Source: Akkermansia muciniphila
GTDB taxonomy: Bacteria; Verrucomicrobiota; Verrucomicrobiia; Verrucomicrobiales; Verrucomicrobiaceae
Direction: 5' to 3'
NCBI GenBank assembly: GCA_945882215.1
Contig: CAMCWM010000008.1
Location: 1-62,821 of the forward strand
Length of the DNA stretch: 62,821 nt
Part shown: positions 33,640 through 43,477 of the stretch, piece after piece
Position numbering within the stretch: the first letter of the stretch is position 1
Layout of the letters: each line of letters opens with the position of its first letter
Position numbers and translations under genes: made by a program
The notes under the pieces: model-generated
The model's input: only the letters and a program-made list of their open reading frames with translations
Told to the model about the DNA's origin: nothing
Database searches by the model: none

Positions 33640-34959
33640 CTAAATCGCCAGCGCGTTCTCCGCGTCGCCGAAGTGGCTGGTTTTCACGCCCATGCGGTCC
33701 ATGAGGGCGATGTGGAGGCGGCAGAGTTTGCGGTTTTCGTCTTTGCTGAGGTCGTGGAAGCGGCCGCCTTGGATGGTGCCGCCACCACCGCCGGCGAGGA
33801 CGACGGGGAGCTGGCGGGAATCGTGCGCGTTGCCGTCCATGAGGCTGCTGGTGAGCAGGATCATGCTGTTTTCGAGCAGGGTGCGCTCGCCTTCGTTGGT
33901 GGCCTGCATCTTGGCGAGGAACTCGGCCCAGAGTTTGACCTGATGCTCGTTCACACGCTGATACAGGCTGAGGCGATGCTCGTCGCCGGCGTGATGCGAC
34001 AGCTCGTGGATGCCGCCGCTGATGCCGTCGAGGCTGGGGAAGCGCATGTTGGAGAGATCGTTGTTCATCATGAAGGTGGCGACGCGCGTGCGGTCCATCT
34101 GAAAGGCGAGGAGCATGATGTCGAACATGAGGCGCAGGTGGTCCTCGCTGCTCGCGGGGATGCCGGCGGCGGGACGACCGAGCGTGACCGTTTTCACACT
34201 GGGCTGCCAGCCTTGGCCGTTGGTCTCGGCTTGGCTGATCTTTTCGGCGAGTTCGACGCGTTGCTCGATCTCGCGCACAGAGGTGAGGTATTCGTCGAGC
34301 TTTTGTTTGTCGCGGCTGCTGAGCTTCGGTTTGAGGCTGCTGGCGTCTTCGAGCACGAGGTCGAGGATGCTTTTGTCGCGCTTGCGCTTGCTGCCGTCGT
34401 CGAAGAGCTGGTCAAAGGCCTGCTGGGGGAAGATTTCCTTTGGCGCGGGCGTGGTGGGCGTGCTCCAGGAGATGTAGGCGGAATAAATCGACGTGAAGCC
34501 GCTGTCGGTGCTGTAGCTTGGCCGCTCGGTGCCGAGCACGACGCTGGGCACCGGCGTGAATTTACCTGTCTGCGCGGCGATGAGCTGATCCATCGTGGTG
34601 CCGACCTCGACATCGGTGGTGGTCTTTTTCACCTTCAGGCCGCAGAGCACGTTCATCTTCGGGTAATGACCGCCTTCGCCTTCCACCGTAGTGGGATTCC
34701 ACAGGCCCTGAAACACGTTCACATGCTTCTTGAGTCCTTCGAGCGGGGTGAGCGATTTTTTGAAAACCATGCCCGCAGGCGTTGTTTCGGCACCCCAATG
34801 ATGTGGGTTCACGCCATTGCCGGTGAAGCACACCGCGAGCCGACGTGGCGCGGTGTTGTTTTTGACCGATTCAGCTCCGAAAGCGCAGATGGACTCCAGC
34901 CACGGCAGGCCGAGCGCTGCACCGGTGCCACGGAGGAAAAGACGACGAGAGGTATTCAT
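33640..34959 (-). CDS. Tat-exported DUF1552 protein
   Basis: 439 aa with a twin-arginine signal (MNTSRRLFLRGTGAALGLP). Family marks include AVCFTGNGVNPHHW, LRLMFDIMLLAFQMDRTRVATFM and LLTSSLMDGNAHD. DUF1552 proteins are almost restricted to PVC bacteria and a few others. They nearly always lie downstream of a DUF1592/DUF1585 cytochrome-type protein, as here (26 nt apart). The fold is related to alkaline phosphatase/DUF1501 proteins, but no reaction is known. A fragment of a second DUF1552 gene lies 1.7 kb away. Confidence 0.88.
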   Translation of the reverse strand: MNTSRRLFLRGTGAALGLPWLESICAFGAESVKNNTAPRRLAVCFTGNGVNPHHWGAETTPAGMVFKKSLTPLEGLKKHVNVFQGLWNPTTVEGEGGHYPKMNVLCGLKVKKTTTDVEVGTTMDQLIAAQTGKFTPVPSVVLGTERPSYSTDSGFTSIYSAYISWSTPTTPAPKEIFPQQAFDQLFDDGSKRKRDKSILDLVLEDASSLKPKLSSRDKQKLDEYLTSVREIEQRVELAEKISQAETNGQGWQPSVKTVTLGRPAAGIPASSEDHLRLMFDIMLLAFQMDRTRVATFMMNNDLSNMRFPSLDGISGGIHELSHHAGDEHRLSLYQRVNEHQVKLWAEFLAKMQATNEGERTLLENSMILLTSSLMDGNAHDSRQLPVVLAGGGGGTIQGGRFHDLSKDENRKLCRLHIALMDRMGVKTSHFGDAENALAI

Positions 34960-34985
34960 GTTTGGGGGGGATGATTTGAAAAGGA

Positions 34986-37900
34986 TTACGGATTGGTGGC
35001 GACCGTTGCTTCAGCACGGCGATTGAGGAACTGCCTGCTCTTCACGATCTCCAGTACGGCAGCCGAAAACTTGCCGTTGTTGGCTTTGAGCGAGGTCTGC
35101 ATCTGCTGGAGGAGTTTTTTGTCGCTGGGCAGCGTCTGGCGGCCGAGGGCGTAGCCGAGGAGTTTGCGGGTGAACTGGGTGAGGAACTGGGGCTCGTTCT
35201 TTTTGAGGTAGTCGCGCAGGCCGGGGAGGCCGGTGAATTTGGTGCCGTCCATCATTTCGCCGGTGTCGTCGATTTTGCCGCCGGCTTCATCGGTGGGGCG
35301 GAATCGGCCGATGGGGTCGTAGCTTTCCAAAGCGAAGCCGAGGGGGTCGATGCGCTCGTGGCAGACGGCGCAGGCGGAATCGGTGCGGTGTTGCATGAGG
35401 GCCTCACGCAACGAGGAAGGCTTGCTGGTTTCTTTGAGTTCGGGGACGTTCGGTGGCGGCGGTGGGCTGCTGAAGCCGAGGACGACCTGATAAAGGTAAT
35501 CGCCACGCACGACGGGGCTGGTGCGGTGGGGGCGGGAGGTCTTCGTCAAGATGGCGCCCATGCCGAGGAGGCCGCCGCGGTTTTGCTGCGCGGCTTTGAC
35601 CTCGCGGAAGTCGCCGCCAGTGATGCCGGGGATGCCGTAGTGCTTGGCGAGGCGTTCGTTGATGAAGGTGTAGTCGCCGCTGATGATGTCGGAGACGTTG
35701 CGGTCATCGCGGACGAGATGGGTGAAGAACTCCACGGCCTCGCGCTGCATGTCGTTTCGCAGCTCGGGGGTGAACTGCGGGAACTTTTTCTCATCGACGG
35801 TGCTCTTCTCGTCGAAGCCATTGAACTTCAGCCACTGGCCCGCGAACTCTTTGGCGAGCGCGGAGGCCTTGGGATCGCGCAGCATGCGCTGCGTGTGCGC
35901 GGTGAGCACTTCGGGCTTGAGCAAGCTGCCGTCATCGGCGGCTTTGCGGAGCTGCCAGTCGGGCAAGGAGGCCCAGAGGAAGTAACTGAGGCGTGAGGCG
36001 AGCTCGTGGGCATTGAGCGGCACCTCGGTGGTCTTCGCGTCGGCGATGGGCGGCAGCGTCTCGGCTTTGAAGAGGAAATTCGGCGAGACGAGCACACGCA
36101 CGAGCACTTCACGCGCGGCAGACTCGCGGTCGAGCTCCTTGGCGCGGCTGGCATAGTAGAGGGCGTCGAGTTTTTTCGTCTCCTCCTTGGTGATGGGCCT
36201 GCGCCAGGCTTTGCGGGCAAACTGATGCAGGTGCCAGAGCAGCGCACCGTCGTATTCCTGCTGCTGTTGCTTGTTGAGGTTCGGCGTGGCGTTGTAGCCC
36301 CAGTCTTTCTTCATTGCGGCGAGCATGTCCTTGTCCTGCTGGCCGAGGAGCTGGCCGAGTTGATCATCGCTGAAGTAATACACGGTGATGTTCGGTTTGC
36401 CGCCGCGGTAGAGATTGTTCGCGACCTCCTCCAGCCGGCGCTCGAACATGTCCGGGAAGGCGGCTTTCATCTTGTTGAAGTCGTTCATCGTCTCGCCGGA
36501 CTTCTTGGTGCTGCGTTTCCAGATGGTAAGCACGCCGGGGATGATCTTCGTCACGTCGCGTGGCGTTCCCGTGGTCATGGTCCATTGGATGGTTGCCTCA
36601 TCGACCTCGGGATTCTGCATGTCGAGGCGAGCATGAGCCAGGAGCCAGTTCGCACCTTCAGGCAAAGGCAGCGTGACGACCTGCGGCGCGGCGAAGGCGA
36701 GCACGTTTGCCTCGATGCTGCGACCGGGCTGCGGATGCTTGCCATAGAGCGCACGCACTTTTTCCAGTTCGGCGACACGAGATTTGATGGCGTCGAGATT
36801 CGGCGGTGGCGGGTTCGCAGCAACTTGCTGGCGTTTTTCGGCAAGCGCCTTGTCGAGCCAGGTCAGATAATTGAGCTTCTGCTTGCCGATGTGGTAGTCG
36901 ATTTGTGTCACGAGGGCGATGTCGCCTTTGTTGCCATCGCCAGTGTCGCCAAAGCACAGGTGAACATGCGTTTTGCCATTCACCGGTCCCTGCATGACAT
37001 AGGGACGAATGCCGTCGCTGTCCTGCTGCTGGCGCTGCACGCCGCTGCCGGGCTTTTTCGGGTTGTTCCAGCTCAGCATGTCGGCCTCGATGGCCTTGAT
37101 GAGCTCTTGGGCGGTTTTTTCATCGGCGGGCAGCTCACGCCACGGCACGCGCACGAGGTCGAGGTAGCGGCTTTTTGGCTCCGTGCTGTTCAGAAGGTTC
37201 CACCAGTTGCTCAGGAAGTGAATGCTGAGCTTCATGTCCTTCGCGAGCTGGTCGAGCGGCGTTTTGAGCGTCTTGTGCTTCCAGCAGGCGAGCATGTAGT
37301 CACCTTCGCGCATCGGATCGAAGTCCTTCGGCAGATGCGGCGCAGCTTTTTGCTGATACCACACGTAGAGACCCTGCTGCGCTTGTGCCTTCACCTGCTC
37401 CGGGCCGCGCAGGCCGATGCGCTGCGGATGAAACACGATGCCCGTGCCCGGCATGATGGTGGCATGCTCGGAAAGCTTTCGCGCTGCGGCGAAATACTTG
37501 TCGATGGCCGCCGGGCTCATGAAGAGCACGTCGCCCGTGTTGGTGAAGCCTTCGCCACCGCCGCCATCGGTCTGGAACTCTTTGGCGAGCGAGTAATCGC
37601 GGCCGGTGAGGTCGCGAATCGTGTAGTCATACTCGGCATTCGTGAGCCGACGCATCGTCACCGGGCCCGGATCGCCGGATTTTGCCTCCGCGAGGGCATC
37701 CAGGCCGCTTTGCACCCAGCCGGTGATGCCCGCTTTTTCCTCGGAGGTGAGCTGCTTGGCCTTTCGCGGCGGCATGTCGCCGTTGTCGATGGTGTCCTTC
37801 ACGGTGTTCCAGATCTGGAAATTCACCGGCACATCGGGATTCGCCGCGAACTTCTTCAAATCGACATCGCCCTTCATCTTCTCCGCGTTGTGGCACTCGT

Positions 37901-38012
37901 AGCACTTCGAGGCGAGAAAGGACTCCACCTGCTTCCACTCAGGAGCAGCAGAAAGTTGGGACGCGGCGACGACAAAAGCAGCCAAGGCGAGATGGCGGGG
38001 ATTCAGAGGCAT
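34986..38012 (-). CDS. Exported CxxCH DUF1587/DUF1592/DUF1588/DUF1585 protein
   Basis: 1008 aa with a signal peptide (MPLNPRHLALAAFVVAASQLSAA). CYECH (C37-H41) is a CxxCH haem motif of planctomycete cytochrome C type. Then follow DUF1587 (MRRLTNAEYDYTIRDLTG), a central variable part, DUF1592 (LASRLSYFLWASLPD), DUF1588 (HRTSPVVRGDYLYQVVLG, with CAVCHERIDPLGF as a second CxxCH) and DUF1585 (LLGYALGRQTLPSD). The second CAVCH may bind another haem. The DUF1552 partner follows directly. Probably an envelope oxidoreductase in polymer breakdown, with substrate unknown. Confidence 0.88.
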   Translation of the reverse strand: MPLNPRHLALAAFVVAASQLSAAPEWKQVESFLASKCYECHNAEKMKGDVDLKKFAANPDVPVNFQIWNTVKDTIDNGDMPPRKAKQLTSEEKAGITGWVQSGLDALAEAKSGDPGPVTMRRLTNAEYDYTIRDLTGRDYSLAKEFQTDGGGGEGFTNTGDVLFMSPAAIDKYFAAARKLSEHATIMPGTGIVFHPQRIGLRGPEQVKAQAQQGLYVWYQQKAAPHLPKDFDPMREGDYMLACWKHKTLKTPLDQLAKDMKLSIHFLSNWWNLLNSTEPKSRYLDLVRVPWRELPADEKTAQELIKAIEADMLSWNNPKKPGSGVQRQQQDSDGIRPYVMQGPVNGKTHVHLCFGDTGDGNKGDIALVTQIDYHIGKQKLNYLTWLDKALAEKRQQVAANPPPPNLDAIKSRVAELEKVRALYGKHPQPGRSIEANVLAFAAPQVVTLPLPEGANWLLAHARLDMQNPEVDEATIQWTMTTGTPRDVTKIIPGVLTIWKRSTKKSGETMNDFNKMKAAFPDMFERRLEEVANNLYRGGKPNITVYYFSDDQLGQLLGQQDKDMLAAMKKDWGYNATPNLNKQQQQEYDGALLWHLHQFARKAWRRPITKEETKKLDALYYASRAKELDRESAAREVLVRVLVSPNFLFKAETLPPIADAKTTEVPLNAHELASRLSYFLWASLPDWQLRKAADDGSLLKPEVLTAHTQRMLRDPKASALAKEFAGQWLKFNGFDEKSTVDEKKFPQFTPELRNDMQREAVEFFTHLVRDDRNVSDIISGDYTFINERLAKHYGIPGITGGDFREVKAAQQNRGGLLGMGAILTKTSRPHRTSPVVRGDYLYQVVLGFSSPPPPPNVPELKETSKPSSLREALMQHRTDSACAVCHERIDPLGFALESYDPIGRFRPTDEAGGKIDDTGEMMDGTKFTGLPGLRDYLKKNEPQFLTQFTRKLLGYALGRQTLPSDKKLLQQMQTSLKANNGKFSAAVLEIVKSRQFLNRRAEATVATNP

Positions 38013-38151
38013 TTTCGAGGTTTGGGGGCGGGCAGACTACGCCCGCGTGGCAATATTTCCATCAGCAGCTTGCGCTCCGATTTTGCGCTATCTTGTGTCT
38101 GGAAAGATGCGAAAGCAGATCGCCCCAAAAAGCGTATCTAACACACCCCCA

Positions 38152-39594
38152 ATGAACTCCCCCAACTCACATCATGCCCCGAATCTGGAGCATGCGTTCC
38201 TGACGCGTCGGCAGTTGCTGCAGCGTGTCGGCATGGGCTTTGGCACCGTGGCGGCGGGTTCGTTGTTCAATCAGCAGGCTGCGGCGGCGACGCTGGACCC
38301 GATGGCGCTGAAGCGGCCGCATTTTGAGCCGAAGGCGAAACGGGTGGTGCATTTCTTCATGAACGGCGGCCCCTCACACGTCGATACGTTCGACCCGAAG
38401 CCGATGCTGGACAAATACGACGGCAAAGCGCTGCCCAACGTGCTCAAAACCGAGCGTCCGACCGGTGCGGGCTTCAAATCGCCCTTCAAGTTCACCAAAC
38501 GCGGCCAGTGCGGGCTGGAGGTGAGCGAGATCTTTGAGAAGACGGGCGCGTTTGCCGACGATCTGTGCGTGATCCGCTCGATGCACGCGGATGTGCCGAA
38601 TCATGAGCCGTCGCTGGGCCTGATGAACAGCGGCGAGGGTCGGTTGAACCGTCCGACGATGGGTTCGTGGGTCACCTACGGCCTGGGCAGCGAAAATCAA
38701 AACCTGCCCGGTTACATCGCGATGTGTCCCGGTGGCATGCCGACGCGACGCACGAAGAACTGGCAGTCCGCCTTCCTGCCGAGCGCCTACCAGGGCGCGT
38801 ACATCAACACGGAGGACACGCGGGTCGAAAAGCTCGTGGAGTTCATCAAAAACGGTTCGCTCGATCTCAAGCAGCAGCGTCGGCAGCTCGACCTGTTGCA
38901 GCAGTTGAATCAAAAACATCTGGTGCAGCAGGATCGCGATCAGCAGCTCGAAGCCCGCGTGCAGAGCTACGAGCTGGCCTACCGCATGCAGATGGAGGCC
39001 ACGGACGCTTTTGACATCATGAAGGAGCCGGAATCGGTGCGGAAGATGTATGGCGACCACGCTTTTGGCCGCCAGTGCCTCATCGCCCGGCGTTTGCTGG
39101 AGCGTGGCGTGCGTTTCATCCAGCTCTGGACCGGTGCGGGCCAGCCTTGGGACAATCACGACGAAATTCTGGAGCACCGGAAGCTCGGCCAGCAGACGGA
39201 CGGGGCGATCGCGGCTTTTATGAGCGATTTGAAGCAGCGTGGCTTGTGGGACGAGACGCTGATGATGTGGGGCGGCGAATTTGGCCGCACCCCGGCGGTG
39301 GAACTCCCCACTCCGGGCGCGAACGCTGGCAAGCAACACGGTCGCGACCACAATCACTATGGCTTCACGATGTGGCTGGCCGGTGGCGGGGTGCGCGGTG
39401 GCTACACGCATGGTTCAACCGATGAATTCGGCTTCGCCGCGCAGGACAAACCCGTACATGTGCATGATCTGCATGCCACGATTTTGAAGATTCTCGGCTT
39501 CGACCACGAAAAGTTCACCTACCGCTACGCCGGCCTCGATTTCCGCCTCACGGGCGTGAATGAGTGCAAGGTGGTGCAGGAATTGCTGGCCTGA
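38152..39594 (+). CDS. Tat-exported DUF1501 protein
   Basis: ATG 38152 (480 aa) is preferred; in-frame upstream ATGs at 38047 and 38107 would put about 15-35 residues of unlikely sequence before the Tat signal. TRRQLLQRVGMG (R19-R20) is the twin-arginine motif. HFFMNGGPSHVDTFDPKP and the late MMWGGEFGRTPAVE plus DHNHYGFTMWLAGGGV are DUF1501 hallmarks, a sulfatase/alkaline-phosphatase-like fold of unknown activity. In most PVC genomes these pair with DUF1549/DUF1553 proteins. Here the gene diverges from the DUF1592 gene, with a 139-nt shared promoter region. Confidence 0.88.
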   Translation: MNSPNSHHAPNLEHAFLTRRQLLQRVGMGFGTVAAGSLFNQQAAAATLDPMALKRPHFEPKAKRVVHFFMNGGPSHVDTFDPKPMLDKYDGKALPNVLKTERPTGAGFKSPFKFTKRGQCGLEVSEIFEKTGAFADDLCVIRSMHADVPNHEPSLGLMNSGEGRLNRPTMGSWVTYGLGSENQNLPGYIAMCPGGMPTRRTKNWQSAFLPSAYQGAYINTEDTRVEKLVEFIKNGSLDLKQQRRQLDLLQQLNQKHLVQQDRDQQLEARVQSYELAYRMQMEATDAFDIMKEPESVRKMYGDHAFGRQCLIARRLLERGVRFIQLWTGAGQPWDNHDEILEHRKLGQQTDGAIAAFMSDLKQRGLWDETLMMWGGEFGRTPAVELPTPGANAGKQHGRDHNHYGFTMWLAGGGVRGGYTHGSTDEFGFAAQDKPVHVHDLHATILKILGFDHEKFTYRYAGLDFRLTGVNECKVVQELLA

Positions 39595-39665
39595 GTCCGG
39601 CAGAAAGCCAGCCAGCCAACCAGCCCGCTTGCAAGGCTGGCACCCACGTTTACAGTCGCGCCCTC

Positions 39666-40475
39666 ATGCATCGAAAAATCCTCCTCGCCCTGGCCCTGCT
39701 GGTGGCACTCATCGTCACGATGAACGTCTCCGCCCAGGCTCAGCAGCCCGCCCCCGCGGCAGGCTCAGTCACGACCCCGGCTGCCATGGCAGATGACAAT
39801 CCATATGGCGATGTGCTGACGTTCAACGGCTTCGTCAAACGCACTGGCGTCATGGCGTATCCGCTCATCATCCTGTCGATGATCGCGTTTTTCATGATCG
39901 TGCTGTTCACCTTCACCGTACGCCAGGGGACGGTGGTGAGTGATGCCTTCATGAACTCGGCGGACGCGCTGATCCGCAAGCAGGATTACCTCGGGCTGCT
40001 GGCGGTGTGCAACCGCCGCAACGAATGCATCGCCCGCGTCACCGCGAAGACGCTCGATTTCGCCACACGCAACCCGACCGCGAGCTTTGAGGAGGTCAAA
40101 GAAGTCACCGAAGCCGAGGGCAACCGCCAATCGAGCCTGCTGCTGGCCCGCATTGCCTATCTCGGTGACGTGGGTGCCATCGCTCCGATGCTTGGCCTGC
40201 TCGGCACGACGCTGGGCATGATCACGACTTTCCATGAGATCTCCGGCAAGGGCGTCGGTGGCTCGAACCAGCTGGGCCTCGCGCAAGGCGTGTCCGAGGC
40301 GCTGCTATGCACGGCATCCGGCCTCGTCATCGGCATCCCTGCCCTGATGTTTTACGCCATCTTCCGTGGCAAGGTGAACCGCCTGATCTCCGAAATGGAG
40401 GCGGCGACGACGCATTTGATGGCCCTGCTCGCGGTGCAGTACAAGCGTGCCGCACGCGCTGTGGCCGGCCAGTAA
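39666..40475 (+). CDS. exbB: ExbB/TolQ/MotA-type proton channel subunit
   Basis: ATG 39666 (269 aa) is chosen because it starts the leading hydrophobic segment (MHRKILLALALLVALIV). Three more helices are visible (~58-82, ~158-185 and ~205-228). The conserved MotA/TolQ/ExbB block (GDVGAIAPMLGLLGTTLGMITTF) and GVSEALLCTASGLVIGIPALMFY are intact. With ExbD it uses the proton gradient to energise TonB-like outer-membrane transport. The Ala/Pro-rich stretch after the first helix resembles other PVC ExbB proteins. exbD follows after 18 nt. Confidence 0.9.
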   Translation: MHRKILLALALLVALIVTMNVSAQAQQPAPAAGSVTTPAAMADDNPYGDVLTFNGFVKRTGVMAYPLIILSMIAFFMIVLFTFTVRQGTVVSDAFMNSADALIRKQDYLGLLAVCNRRNECIARVTAKTLDFATRNPTASFEEVKEVTEAEGNRQSSLLLARIAYLGDVGAIAPMLGLLGTTLGMITTFHEISGKGVGGSNQLGLAQGVSEALLCTASGLVIGIPALMFYAIFRGKVNRLISEMEAATTHLMALLAVQYKRAARAVAGQ

Positions 40476-40493
40476 GCCCGAAGCTCCACCACG

Positions 40494-40937
40494 ATGAACT
40501 TCCGCAAACAGCATTCCATCGAACCCTCACCGATGCAGCTCGCGCCGCTGGTCGATGTGCTGTTCCTGCTCGTCATTTTCTTCGCCGTGACCTTCCAGTA
40601 TGCCAAGGAGGAGCAGGTCATGGATGTCAGCGTGCCCGCCGCCGATGAAGGCAAGGAAAAGGAATCCCGCAACGTCGGCGAGATCATCATCAACATCAAA
40701 AAAGACGGCGAGATCATCGTCAACGGCCAGAAGTTCAACACTGACGAGCTGCTGGTGAAGTTGAAGAACATCGTCGCCTTGTACAAAGACCAGGCGGTCA
40801 TCCTGCGTGGTGACGAGATCACCAACTACCAGCACGTCATCCAGGTGCTGGACACCTGCCAGAAGGCCGGCATCTGGAACATCGCCTTCGCCACGCGCAA
40901 GCCTGACGCTGATCAACCTGCCGCCACGCCCAAGTGA
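40494..40937 (+). CDS. exbD: ExbD/TolR biopolymer transport protein
   Basis: 147 aa. One N-terminal transmembrane helix (~15-37) carries the conserved Asp D21 (PLVDVLFLL), which shuttles protons in the ExbB-ExbD motor. The periplasmic C-terminal domain has the GEIIVNG and YQHVIQVLDTCQKAGI motifs of the family. It is co-transcribed with exbB and the TPR gene, whose ATG begins 1 nt after the exbD stop. No tonB gene lies here; TonB may be encoded elsewhere or be one of several. Confidence 0.92.
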   Translation: MNFRKQHSIEPSPMQLAPLVDVLFLLVIFFAVTFQYAKEEQVMDVSVPAADEGKEKESRNVGEIIINIKKDGEIIVNGQKFNTDELLVKLKNIVALYKDQAVILRGDEITNYQHVIQVLDTCQKAGIWNIAFATRKPDADQPAATPK

Positions 40938-40938
40938 G

Positions 40939-43443
40939 ATGACTTTCTCCGAGCCTCCAACCGTCTCACGCCTCCGCATGCGCCTTTTTGCATCATTGCT
41001 CTGTTCCCTCGCCGCGCTTCCCGTCCTGGCGCAGCAGACTCCGCCTCGTGCGCTGCCGGTGGAGGATGATGCGCCGCCCAAAGCCATCCCTGTTCGCCCG
41101 CCACCCAAAGCGCTGCCGGTGCTGGACGATCCGAAGGACCGTCCCGCGCCGCCGAAAACGAAAGGCCCGGAGGATGACATGTTCGACTTCGCCACGCTGG
41201 CCTACGACCGCCAGGAGTGGGGCATGGCCTCTCAAAGCTACGCGAAATACCTTCAGCAGTATCCCAGCGGCAGGCAGGTGCCGGACGCGCTCTTCCGCAT
41301 CGGCGAGTGCTACATGAAGCAGAATCAACTCAAGCAGGCCGCAGGTTATTATGAGGAGGTCGTGAACCGCTACCCAGCCAGCGATGGCGCCCCTTCCGCC
41401 GCCTACCGTCTCGGCGCGATGAGGTTCAACGAGTCGCAGTTTGCCGAGGCCGCGAAGCATTTCGCCTTCACCGAGGCCAAAACGAAGAGTGCACAGGTCA
41501 AACTGGCCGCCGCCTTCAACAAAAGCCGTGCTTACGAACTGGCGGGCGACAAAGAAAAGCAGACCACCGCATTGAACAGCGTGATCGCTGTCAAAACAGA
41601 CAATCCCTACCGCGAAACGGCCCTCCTCACGCTTGGCAGCATCTACCTCGCGCAGGACAAGAAAACCGAGGCGCTGCCCATTTTTGAAGAACTGGTCAAA
41701 AGCAGCGCTGACCGCGCCATCATTGCCGAGGCCAGCATCCGTGCAGCAGTGCTCCTGGCAGAGCTGAAGAAGCCGGATGAATCCATCGTGATGTTCGAAA
41801 AAGCGCTGCGCATGCCGGAGACCAGCGAACAGAACCGCGGCATCTCCCTCGTAGGCATCATCCAGGCGCTCTATGCCAAGGGCGACCACGACGGCGTCAT
41901 CGACTACTACAACAAAAACTCCGAAGTCCTGCCCCCCGGAGCCTCACGCGCGAAGATGCTGGTGCTCGTCGGCCATGCCTACCGCATGCGCAAAAGCTAC
42001 GCCCGTGCCGTCGAAGTGTACCTCCTCATCGAGCAGTATCATGCCGACACCGACGAGGCCTTCGATGCCGGCTACTGGAAGCTGTATTGCTTCTACCTGC
42101 TCGGTGACAAGGATCTGGGTGAATTCGCCACCGCGTTCATCGCCCGTCATGCGCAGAAGCGCCCGGACCATGAGTACCTCTCGCTGGCACGCCTGATCCG
42201 TGCGGACTTCTATTTCAACAAGGGCGACTTCCAGCAGGCTTCGCTGAGCTACAACGAGGTCAGCATCGACAAGCTGCCGGAGAAGCTGCGTCCCGGCACA
42301 CTGTTCAACATGGGCTGGGCGCAAGGCGAGGCCGGTCGCCATCAGGAGTCCGTCGGCACCTTCACGCGCTTCATCAACGAGCACCCGCAGCACGAGTTCA
42401 TCCCCAAAGCCTACGCCCGCCGCGGTCTCGCCAACCGCGATGCACGTGATCTGCCGAAGGCAAAGGCCGACTTTGAGCATGTGACGAAGGAATTCCCAAA
42501 ATCCGACGCCTGCGAGATGTCCTGGCTCCAGCTCGGCTTCATCGCGATGGAGCAGAAGGATCCGAAGGGTACTGTCTCCGCCTTTGAAACACTGCTGAAG
42601 AAATTCCCCACCACCGCCGCCGCCGCACAGGCTTATTACGGCATCGGTCGTGGCAACTTCGACCAGAAGATCTACGACAAGGCCGTTCCCGCTCTGCGCC
42701 GCTCCATCGAGATCGATAGCAAGACCTATCTCGAAAAATCCAGCCAGCTCATCATTCTTTGCGACTACGCCCAGCAGAATGCCGACAATCTCGCGAAAAC
42801 CATCGACAGCTACCTGTCGTCCAAGCCCAGCGGAATGGTGCCGCCGAACATTCTGAAGTGGCTCGGTCTCAAGCTCTACAGCAGCGACGACTTCAAGCGC
42901 GCCGCGCGCTTCCTCGAGCTCGCCGTCACGCCGCAGACCCCGGAAAACACCGAGCCGGTCGTGTGGAACTACCTCGGCATGGCGCAGCTTCAGAATCAGC
43001 AGTTTGACGCCAGCATCCAGGCCACGGAGAACTACCTCAAATCGAATCCTGACACCGCCGCCCGCTCGCGTGCGTTGCTGACGAAGGGCCGCGCCCTGCT
43101 CGGCAAAGGACAGTTCGACGAGGCAGACAAAGTGGCGCAGGAAGCCCTCCAGGTCGTCAAAGACGGCAAGCTTCAGGCCGAGTTGCTCATCCTCGAAGGC
43201 GACATCTATTCCGCGCAGGGTGACAAACTCGCCACCGAAGGCCAGCAAGCTGCGTCCGTCGAGAAATGGAAAGCCGGTGCTGCCAAATATGCCGTCCCCA
43301 GCCAGTTCTTCGACGATCCTGACGTGACTCCAGATGCCTTGTTCAAAGCCGCCAAAGCTCTCGAAAAAGCAGGCGATGCCGCTCAGGCAAAACAAATGCT
43401 TCAGCAGCTTCAGCAGCGCTATCCGAAGTATCAGCCCAAGTGA
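40939..43443 (+). CDS. Periplasmic TPR-repeat protein of the Exb operon
   Basis: ATG 40939 (834 aa) starts directly after the exbD stop; ATG 40978 (MRLFASLLCSLAALPVLAQ) may be the true start of the signal peptide. A Pro-rich linker is followed by about 18-20 helical TPR repeats (ALFRIGECYMKQNQLKQAAGYYEEV, AYYGIGRGNFDQKIYDKAVPAL and so on). TPR arrays bind proteins. As with YbgF/CpoB next to tol-pal, it probably organises the envelope motor or an outer-membrane assembly complex. No enzyme motif. Confidence 0.85.
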   Translation: MTFSEPPTVSRLRMRLFASLLCSLAALPVLAQQTPPRALPVEDDAPPKAIPVRPPPKALPVLDDPKDRPAPPKTKGPEDDMFDFATLAYDRQEWGMASQSYAKYLQQYPSGRQVPDALFRIGECYMKQNQLKQAAGYYEEVVNRYPASDGAPSAAYRLGAMRFNESQFAEAAKHFAFTEAKTKSAQVKLAAAFNKSRAYELAGDKEKQTTALNSVIAVKTDNPYRETALLTLGSIYLAQDKKTEALPIFEELVKSSADRAIIAEASIRAAVLLAELKKPDESIVMFEKALRMPETSEQNRGISLVGIIQALYAKGDHDGVIDYYNKNSEVLPPGASRAKMLVLVGHAYRMRKSYARAVEVYLLIEQYHADTDEAFDAGYWKLYCFYLLGDKDLGEFATAFIARHAQKRPDHEYLSLARLIRADFYFNKGDFQQASLSYNEVSIDKLPEKLRPGTLFNMGWAQGEAGRHQESVGTFTRFINEHPQHEFIPKAYARRGLANRDARDLPKAKADFEHVTKEFPKSDACEMSWLQLGFIAMEQKDPKGTVSAFETLLKKFPTTAAAAQAYYGIGRGNFDQKIYDKAVPALRRSIEIDSKTYLEKSSQLIILCDYAQQNADNLAKTIDSYLSSKPSGMVPPNILKWLGLKLYSSDDFKRAARFLELAVTPQTPENTEPVVWNYLGMAQLQNQQFDASIQATENYLKSNPDTAARSRALLTKGRALLGKGQFDEADKVAQEALQVVKDGKLQAELLILEGDIYSAQGDKLATEGQQAASVEKWKAGAAKYAVPSQFFDDPDVTPDALFKAAKALEKAGDAAQAKQMLQQLQQRYPKYQPK

Positions 43444-43477
43444 GGCGCTGCAAGCCGATGACAGCGTTTTGGGCGGA

